Source: an uncultured Treponema sp.
GTDB taxonomy: Bacteria > Spirochaetota > Spirochaetia > Treponematales > Treponemataceae
Assembly (NCBI GenBank): GCA_946410085.1
Contig: CAMJZA010000009.1
Location: 1 to 64,000 of the forward strand
Direction: 5' to 3'
Length of the DNA stretch: 64,000 nucleotides
The position numbers were made by a program, and so were the translations under genes. How positions within the stretch are numbered: the stretch's first letter is position 1; each line of letters starts with the position of its first letter. The notes beneath the pieces are model-generated. The model was not told where the DNA came from. It searched no databases and saw only the letters and a program-made list of their open reading frames with translations. Below are positions 57,682-64,000 of this stretch, one piece after another.

Positions 57682-58689
57682 ATGATGAAAACCGTAATAC
57701 TGTACAGCATAACCGAGTCCTACCGGGTCAAACTCGCCGTCGCCCTCAAGAGCTTTCTTGAGGCCCACAAGGACTGCGGCAGGGATGTGGACATAATCAT
57801 CCAGTCTGCGGACATAAGCGATGACACAAGAAAACGACTTTCCGGCATGGTCGCATCCTTTCCCGGCTTCTCCTTGAAATTCCAGAACGGCAACGAGCTG
57901 GTCGCCCGGCTCAAGGCCAAGGGCTTCCTGGAATACCGGGGCAACTACTCCTGCTACAAGTTCTTTGACCTGGACAACGTGCTTGCTGAATATCCCGATG
58001 ATACGGTCTGCCTTATCTGCGATGCGGACACTTACGTGCAGGGGAGCGTGCTCGGGGCTGTGGACGCGCTGCTTGAGTCCGGCAAGATTCTGGCGATGGT
58101 GCGCGAGCCATTCCGCTCGTATTCACTGCTTGCCCGGGAACGCTTCGCGGACTGGAACACGGGCTTTGTCGCAATCAACGTCGGGCTCTGGCGGAAGCAG
58201 GGGGTGGAAAAGCTTTTGTACGAGGCACTGGATGCCGTCAAGGCTCAGGAAGGCGGCCGCATCCGCATTACCGGTGACCAGGCCCTGATGACCATGCTCT
58301 GCTACAAGCACATCGATTTTGTCCTGACCCTGCCCCCGAAATACAACTTCCTGCCCGCCCTGCATCTGTATGATTACGACCTGTTCTGCAGGCTGTTTGG
58401 GGTGAACAATGTCTATGAACGCGAAGCGTACGAGCAGTCGCGGAAAGCTCCCTCGTTTATCCATCTGATAGGCGGCAATACGTTCATCCCGCCCTGGCAC
58501 CGGCACGGCACTGCCCCCTACAGGAGGCTCTGGCTTGACTGCCTGCATTCCACGCCTTTCGCGGACGACTGGCAGGAGGAGGCAACGCCTATTGCTTCCT
58601 ACCTGATGTATCTGCTTGTCCGCCTGGCATATAAGATTCTACCGGCGGGATTGTATGCTTCCCTCTACAAGAAGGCGGCTCATATATAG
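57682..58689 (+). CDS. Glycosyltransferase (GT8-like)
   Basis: FFDLDNVL...DTVCLICDADTYVQGSV (DxD), ADWNTGFVAINVGLWRKQG, ITGDQALMTML. Confidence 0.7.
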   Translation: MMKTVILYSITESYRVKLAVALKSFLEAHKDCGRDVDIIIQSADISDDTRKRLSGMVASFPGFSLKFQNGNELVARLKAKGFLEYRGNYSCYKFFDLDNVLAEYPDDTVCLICDADTYVQGSVLGAVDALLESGKILAMVREPFRSYSLLARERFADWNTGFVAINVGLWRKQGVEKLLYEALDAVKAQEGGRIRITGDQALMTMLCYKHIDFVLTLPPKYNFLPALHLYDYDLFCRLFGVNNVYEREAYEQSRKAPSFIHLIGGNTFIPPWHRHGTAPYRRLWLDCLHSTPFADDWQEEATPIASYLMYLLVRLAYKILPAGLYASLYKKAAHI

Positions 58690-58710
58690 CATGAATAATA
58701 TAGCATGAAT

Positions 58711-58740
58711 AAAAAAACTCCCCGGGCGGGGAGTTTTTTT
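58711..58740. terminator. Bidirectional terminator between glycosyltransferase gene and aspS
   Basis: A7, ACTCCCC-GGGC-GGGGAGT, T7. Confidence 0.95.
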
Positions 58741-58754
58741 GTCCAGATACGCTC

Positions 58755-60587
58755 TTACGCTTCCTTTTCCGTGCAGACGATGTGCAGCTCCTTGAGCTGG
58801 GCTTCGTCCACTTCTGACGGGCACTCGTCCATCGGGGAGAGGGCGACGTTGTTCTTGGGGAAGGCGATGACCTCGTGGATTGACTCCTCGTGGCACATCA
58901 GCATGACCAGGCGGTCAAGTCCCGGGGCGATGCCGCCGTGGGGCGGGGCGCCGAACTTGAATGCCTGCACGAGGAATCCGAACGCCTTCTGTGCCCGCTC
59001 CTGGCTGTAGCCGACGATCTTGAAGACCCGCTGCTGCAAGTCGGGGTCGTTGATCCTCATGCTGCCCGAAGCAAGCTCGTAGCCGTTCAGGACCAGGTCG
59101 TAGAGGTCTCCCTTGACGGAACCCGGGTCGCTTTCCAGCGTGGGCCAGTACTTCTTCTGGGGCAGGGTGAACATGTGGTGCTCGGTTTCCCACTTGTTCT
59201 CGTCCTCGTTCCAGGCGAAGTAGGGGAAGTCGATGATCCAGACAAAGTGGAACTCGTCCTTGGGGTCATACAGGTTCAGGTCCTTGCCCAGTTGCTTGCG
59301 GACGGCCCCGAGGGCCGTACAGGCGACCTGCCACTTCTCGTCGGAAACGAAGAGCAGGAGGTCGTTCTTCTCTGCGGACAGCTTCTCGCAGATTTCCGCC
59401 TCGTGCCCGGCAAAGAATTTGGAGATGCCGCCCTCAAACTTGCCTTCGGCATCGACCTTCATCCAGGCAAGGCCCTTTGCCTTGTAGGTCTTGGCGACTG
59501 CTTCAAGCTCTTCCACCTTCTTGCGGCTGTACTTGTCGGCAACGTTCTTGACGACGAGGGCCTTGTGGCCGCTCCGTTTGTGCCGCTCAATGTCCTTGCC
59601 TGCGGCCGCAGCCCCTGCCTTGAAGGCGTTGAAGTCCGACAGGCCTGCCATGAAGGCCGCGTCCTGCATCTTGAGGCCAAAGCGGAGGTCAGGCTTGTCG
59701 GTTCCGTAGAAGTCGAAAGCGTCATCCCAGCTCAGGCGGTCAAAGTGAGCGGGCAGGGTGTAGCCCATCGTCTTCTGGAAGATGTGGCCCATCATGCCCT
59801 CCGTCACCTCCAGGACCTCCTCGCGGTTGGTGAAGGACAGCTCCATGTCTATCTGGGTGAACTCAGGCTGCCGGTCGCCGCGAGCGTCCTCGTCGCGGTA
59901 GCAGCGGGCAATCTGGAAGTACTTGTCGAATCCCGAGACCATCAAAAGCTGCTTGTAGAGCTGGGGACTCTGGGGCAGGGAGTAGAACTTGCCGGGGTGG
60001 ACGCGGGAAGGAACCAGATAGTCCCTCGCGCCTTCCGGGGTAGACTTGATGAAAGTCGGGGTCTCTATCTCAAGGAATCCTTTGCCCGTCAGATACTCGC
60101 GCGTTGCGAATGCGACCTGGGAGCGCAGGATGATGTTGTGCTGCATCGGGGCGCGGCGCAGGTCCAGGTAGCGGTACTTGAGGCGGAGGTCTTCGTTGGG
60201 AAGGACTATCGTACCGTCCTTCTGACGTACCTCGTCAATTGCAAAGGGGAGGGCATCGCTTTTGGTGAAAATCTCAATCTCTTCTGCCTCGACCTCAATT
60301 TCGCCGGTCGCCATATCGGGGTTAATGTCCTTCTGCTGGCGGGCAGCAACGCTTCCTGCCACTGCAATGCAGTACTCGCTCTTGAGCGAGGCCGCAGTCT
60401 CCTTAACGGCGGGCGGGGCCTTGTCGCCCACAACGACCTGCGTTATTCCGTAGCGGTCACGGAGCAGTATGAAAGTCAAGCCGCCGAGTTCCCTCGTGCG
60501 GTGAACCCAGCCGTTCAATACAACCTTTTTACCGACATCTGCGGCCTTCAAATCGCCGCATGTCACCGTTCTCTTAGCGTTTTCCAT
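58755..60587 (-). CDS. aspS: Aspartyl-tRNA synthetase
   Basis: GWVHRTRELGGLTFILLRDRYGITQVV, FLEIETPTFIKSTPEGARDYLVPSR, RCYRDEDARGDRQPEFTQIDMELSF, GGIAPGLDRLVML. Confidence 0.98.
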   Translation of the reverse strand: MENAKRTVTCGDLKAADVGKKVVLNGWVHRTRELGGLTFILLRDRYGITQVVVGDKAPPAVKETAASLKSEYCIAVAGSVAARQQKDINPDMATGEIEVEAEEIEIFTKSDALPFAIDEVRQKDGTIVLPNEDLRLKYRYLDLRRAPMQHNIILRSQVAFATREYLTGKGFLEIETPTFIKSTPEGARDYLVPSRVHPGKFYSLPQSPQLYKQLLMVSGFDKYFQIARCYRDEDARGDRQPEFTQIDMELSFTNREEVLEVTEGMMGHIFQKTMGYTLPAHFDRLSWDDAFDFYGTDKPDLRFGLKMQDAAFMAGLSDFNAFKAGAAAAGKDIERHKRSGHKALVVKNVADKYSRKKVEELEAVAKTYKAKGLAWMKVDAEGKFEGGISKFFAGHEAEICEKLSAEKNDLLLFVSDEKWQVACTALGAVRKQLGKDLNLYDPKDEFHFVWIIDFPYFAWNEDENKWETEHHMFTLPQKKYWPTLESDPGSVKGDLYDLVLNGYELASGSMRINDPDLQQRVFKIVGYSQERAQKAFGFLVQAFKFGAPPHGGIAPGLDRLVMLMCHEESIHEVIAFPKNNVALSPMDECPSEVDEAQLKELHIVCTEKEA

Positions 60588-60591
60588 GGTG

Positions 60592-60606
60592 GCACTATGA
60601 TAGTGC
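60592..60606. promoter_or_regulatory. 15-bp palindrome GCACTAT-G-ATAGTGC in the aspS/cof divergent spacer
   Basis: Perfect 7-bp arms, overlapping the inferred aspS -10 (reverse TATCAT 60597-60602). Confidence 0.75.
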
Positions 60607-60635
60607 AAAAACAGATTTTGTGCTATACTAGCCGC

Positions 60636-61439
60636 ATGAAGATTATCTTTACGGACATAGACGGAACCTTCCTTGACTTCGGCGGCTACATCCCCCCGTC
60701 CGCCGTGGAAGCGGTACACCGGGCCCGGGCGAAGGGAAACAGGGTCTTCGTCAATACCGGCCGGCCCAAGGCGGAGATAACGCCGAACATCAGTAGCGTC
60801 GGCTTTGACGGCTACATCTGCTCGAACGGGATGTATATCGAGGAAGCCGGCAAGCAGCTGCACTATGAGTGCATGGATGCCGCGCTGGTCCGCGAGGTCT
60901 GCGGCTGGATGGACCGCTTTGCAATCGGCTATTTCCTTGAAGGGCAGGAAGCCGTCTATACGAATCCCTTTTTTCTGGACGAGACGGCCCGGGGCCTGGG
61001 GCAGGCGGCGGCGGATGCGCTGGAACGCTCCTTTCCCGGCCTGTTCCGGGTGTGTCCGCTCGTCTACGACGGAATTGCGAAGATAAACCTGGTCAACCGG
61101 GACGGCAAGTACGAGGAACTGAAGCAGCGTTTCGGTGACCGCCTGCAGATTGCCGGCTGGACGCGGACGGGCAGGCCCGACGAGATGGCCGAGATTACGA
61201 AGCTCGGGGCAAGCAAGGCAAAGGGCTGCCGCTTCATGCTGGAACGCTACGGCCTGACCGTGGCGGACAGCTATGCCTTCGGAGATACGGGCGGGGATGC
61301 GGACATGCTGCGCTACTGCGGAACCGGGGTCGCGATGGGCAACGGCACGGACGAGGCCAAGGCCGCCGCCGACTATGTAACCGGCACGGTCCGCGAGGAC
61401 GGGCTTATCCGGGCATTCGAGAAATTCGGCCTTGTATGA
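60636..61439 (+). CDS. Cof-type HAD phosphatase
   Basis: MKIIFTDIDGTFLDFGG...VNTGRPKAE...EITKLGASKAKGC...AFGDTGGDADMLRYCGTGVAMGNGTDEAKAAADYVT. Confidence 0.93.
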   Translation: MKIIFTDIDGTFLDFGGYIPPSAVEAVHRARAKGNRVFVNTGRPKAEITPNISSVGFDGYICSNGMYIEEAGKQLHYECMDAALVREVCGWMDRFAIGYFLEGQEAVYTNPFFLDETARGLGQAAADALERSFPGLFRVCPLVYDGIAKINLVNRDGKYEELKQRFGDRLQIAGWTRTGRPDEMAEITKLGASKAKGCRFMLERYGLTVADSYAFGDTGGDADMLRYCGTGVAMGNGTDEAKAAADYVTGTVREDGLIRAFEKFGLV

Positions 61440-61505
61440 CGGCGGCGTATAAGGCCTATACGGCTTATAAAACTGAGCTTTTTCGGGTCTGCATCCTGTT
61501 TTTTG

Positions 61506-61535
61506 TTGAAGAAACAGGATTTGCTATGGTATAAT
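61506..61535 (+). promoter_or_regulatory. Predicted promoter TTGAAG-18-TATAAT of the symporter gene
   Basis: -35 61506-61511, -10 61530-61535. Confidence 0.65.
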
Positions 61536-61564
61536 GGGAGCAGCCAAAACGTCTGGAGGTTATT

Positions 61565-62803
61565 TTGAAAGAGAAAAAGATTTCGCTGTCAACGAAGATT
61601 TTCATCGCACTGGTGCTCGCAATCATTGTGGGAATTGCCTTTACGTCCCATGCGGCAATCGCGGTGAAGTACATCAAGCCCTTTGGTACGATATTCCTTA
61701 ATCTCATAAAATGGATTGTCTGCCCCCTTGTGTTCTTCTCGATTATGGCGGGCGTCATTTCAATGAAGGACATCAGGCGGATCGGTTCCGTCGGCGTGAA
61801 GACCGTCGTGTACTACCTGTGTACCACGGCCTTTGCAATCACGATCGGCCTGTGCTTTGCCAGCCTGTTCAAGAACTTTTTCCCGGTGCTTCAGACTTCC
61901 GACCTGTCCTATACGGCAGCATCAAAAGTAAGCTTCATGGATACGCTTGTCGGCCTCTTCCCGTCCAATTTCATCAAGCCCTTTACGGATGCAAACATGC
62001 TGCAGATTATCATCGCTTCGCTGATAATCGGCTTTGCCCTGCTCATGATCAGCAACGGCAAGACGGACAAGGACCTGCTTGATTTTTCTGCCGTAGAAAC
62101 GCTGAATGACATCTTCCTGAAAGTGATGGAAATGATCGTATCCCTTTCTCCCATCGGTGTCTTCTGCCTGCTCTGCCCCGTCGTTGCGGAAAATGGACCG
62201 GCAGTATTGGGTTCGCTGGCTAAGGTCCTGCTGGTTGCCTATATTGCCTATGTGTGCCACATGCTGCTCGTGTATTCGCTTTCGGTCAAGTTTGCGGCGA
62301 ATCTCAACCCCGTCAAGTTCTTTAAGGGCATGTCGCCCGCAATGATATTTGCCTTTTCATCGGCTTCTTCCGTCGGAACCCTTCCGATCAACAAGGACTG
62401 TGCCGAAAAGCTCGGTGCGGACCGGGACATCACTTCCTTCGTCCTGCCGCTCGGTGCAACGATAAACATGGACGGTACGGCAATCTATCAGGGTGTCTGC
62501 TCCATATTCATCGCGTCCTGCTTCGGCATTTCGCTCACCTTCCCGCAGCTGCTCATGATTATCTTGACGGCAACGCTTGCGTCAATCGGAACGGCGGGAG
62601 TTCCCGGTGCCGGTATGGTCATGCTGGCGATGGTCCTGCAGGCGGTCGGTCTTCCCGTCGAAGGCATTGCGCTCGTTGCGGGTGTTGACCGTATTTTTGA
62701 TATGGGCCGGACAGTCGTAAACATCACGGGCGATGCATCCTGCGCCGTCGTCGTTTCTGCGATGGAAAAACGCCGGCTTGCAAAAAAAGCCGCAAAGGCA
62801 TAA
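61565..62803 (+). CDS. Dicarboxylate/amino acid:cation symporter (DAACS), TTG start
   Basis: SD ggagg before TTG; ASSVGTLPINKDCAEKLGADRDITSFVLPLGATINMDGTAIYQGV. Confidence 0.94.
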   Translation: MKEKKISLSTKIFIALVLAIIVGIAFTSHAAIAVKYIKPFGTIFLNLIKWIVCPLVFFSIMAGVISMKDIRRIGSVGVKTVVYYLCTTAFAITIGLCFASLFKNFFPVLQTSDLSYTAASKVSFMDTLVGLFPSNFIKPFTDANMLQIIIASLIIGFALLMISNGKTDKDLLDFSAVETLNDIFLKVMEMIVSLSPIGVFCLLCPVVAENGPAVLGSLAKVLLVAYIAYVCHMLLVYSLSVKFAANLNPVKFFKGMSPAMIFAFSSASSVGTLPINKDCAEKLGADRDITSFVLPLGATINMDGTAIYQGVCSIFIASCFGISLTFPQLLMIILTATLASIGTAGVPGAGMVMLAMVLQAVGLPVEGIALVAGVDRIFDMGRTVVNITGDASCAVVVSAMEKRRLAKKAAKA

Positions 62804-62820
62804 GCAGCCTGTTTCTGGTT

Positions 62821-64000
62821 ATGGAAGGGAAAAAGAAAATCCGCATAGTCTTCGCCGGCGGCGGTACCGGCGGTCATATTTATCCCGGTATTGCGGTCGC
62901 AGATGAACTGAAGCGTCTCGCCGCTGACCGGGGACTTGCGCTTGATGTCTGCTGGATCGGAAACAGTGCGGGAATGGACAGGGATATCGTTGCAAAGAAC
63001 CTTGTCAGCTGCGGCGGTTCCATTTCGGAATTCTACGGCATTCCTTCGGGCAAGCTCCGCCGCTATTTTTCCGTTCAGAATTTTCTGGATCTGTTTAAGA
63101 TTGTGGCGGGCTTTTTCAAGTCCCTCGTTCTGCTGGCACGCCTCAGGCCGGACTGCCTCTTTTCGAAGGGCGGTTTCGTAAGCGTTCCGCCCTGCCTGAG
63201 CGCCCGGATCCTGCACATTCCCTTTTATACGCACGAATGCGATTTTACGCCCGGACTGGCAACCCGGCTCAATGCAAGGGGGGCGGCAAAAATCCTCCTG
63301 TCATACGCGGAGACGGCCTCCTGTTTTAAGGGACTGCCAGACGGAAAGTGTTGCGTCACGGGAAATCCGGTCCGTCCGGTTTTCTACGCCGGGGACGGAG
63401 ATGCAGGCGCCGGAGCGGAGGCCGGGCGCCTTTTCCTCGGCATCGGGCCGGGGCCGCACAAGCCCATTCTCCTTGTCCTGGGCGGCAGCCTTGGCGCAAA
63501 GCAGGTCAATGAGCTGGTCCTGGAAAACCTTGACTGGCTGACGGAACGCTTTATCGTCGTTCATCAGACGGGCCGGGCATTTGCAGAAGAGCATCCCGAG
63601 CTGATGCAGGGGAGGGACGGCTACCGTCCCTATCCTTTCATCTATGCAGAAATGCCTTCCGTCATACAGGCTGCCGATATTGTCCTTTCCCGTTCCGGGG
63701 CAAATTCAATCTGGGAGTGCGCCGTGTGCCGCAAGCCCATGCTCCTTGTTCCGCTTTCGGGGAGCGGTACCCGGGGAGATCAGGTGGACAATGCCCGGTA
63801 TTTTGAACGGGCGGGGGCTGCCCTCGTGCTTGCGGGGGCAGATGCCGATGCATTTCACCTGCGGGAGGCCCTGGAAAGCCTGCTTGATGCGGACCGGCGT
63901 ACCAAGATGTCGGAGGCTGCCGGAAAAATCTGCGGCGATTCCCGGCCGGCACGGACGATAGCACAAATCATTTTGGATGGAGTATACGGAGGAGCAGATG
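62821..64000 (+). CDS. murG: UDP-N-acetylglucosamine-undecaprenyl-PP-MurNAc-pentapeptide GlcNAc transferase (cut by window end)
   Basis: IRIVFAGGGTGGHIYPGIAVADEL...LFSKGGFVSVPPCLSA...VTGNPVRP...LVLGGSLGAKQVNE...SRSGANSIWECAVCRKPMLLVPL. Confidence 0.96.
   Translation, partial: MEGKKKIRIVFAGGGTGGHIYPGIAVADELKRLAADRGLALDVCWIGNSAGMDRDIVAKNLVSCGGSISEFYGIPSGKLRRYFSVQNFLDLFKIVAGFFKSLVLLARLRPDCLFSKGGFVSVPPCLSARILHIPFYTHECDFTPGLATRLNARGAAKILLSYAETASCFKGLPDGKCCVTGNPVRPVFYAGDGDAGAGAEAGRLFLGIGPGPHKPILLVLGGSLGAKQVNELVLENLDWLTERFIVVHQTGRAFAEEHPELMQGRDGYRPYPFIYAEMPSVIQAADIVLSRSGANSIWECAVCRKPMLLVPLSGSGTRGDQVDNARYFERAGAALVLAGADADAFHLREALESLLDADRRTKMSEAAGKICGDSRPARTIAQIILDGVYGGAD

Noticed and set aside
58890-60635. 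N-terminal 582 codons of the 849-aa + ORF
   Set aside because: Antisense to aspS and merely in frame with the Cof phosphatase; the true start is ATG 60636.

Overview
A roughly 64 kb chromosomal window that is spirochaete-like, probably Treponema (inference from gene content: OadGAB Na+ pump, a LIC_12708-like lipoprotein, a FliL-like protein). It has a short accessory left end (about 1-28 kb) and a housekeeping right end (about 28-64 kb). Accessory part: the 5' end of an IS4-type (DUF4372) transposase, a YoeB-type toxin-antitoxin pair, a decayed MazEF locus, a translationally coupled nitrilase-fold + XRE-HTH pair, a stand-alone sigma region-4 protein next to a mini zinc ribbon, a secreted or membrane SNase, GNAT/NUDIX genes with a twice-deleted methyltransferase remnant, a complete Pho locus (Na/Pi symporter-phoB, pstSCAB-phoU, phoR), a TauE/SafE + NapH-like ferredoxin + LytTR/DUF3021 cluster, and a VapBC pair. 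Housekeeping part: asnB-gltB-gltD behind a large hairpin leader, hflX, tpiA, ppdK, dnaE, an RlmK-like methyltransferase, secA, oadGAB, aspS, a Cof phosphatase, a dicarboxylate symporter and murG (cut by the window end). Strongest unexpected signals: (1) the nitrilase-HTH two-gene module in an IS/TA neighbourhood, a candidate conflict or regulatory system; (2) three Pho-box-like elements with identical 22+11 bp repeat geometry and a -10 hexamer at the same offset; (3) a six-unit, ~22-bp-period operator-like array containing a perfect 33-nt palindrome; (4) PPDK with a 76-residue histone-H1-like Lys/Arg tail; (5) OadA with two tandem biotinyl domains; (6) palindrome-bearing, GC-rich in-frame inserts in pstA and an RlmK-like gene; (7) an alkaline phosphatase remnant coupled to phoU; (8) a consensus sigma-70 promoter inside an apparent exonuclease-LUD fusion ORF. 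No tRNA, rRNA or CRISPR array was recognised. All family calls are by eye; no database search was run.
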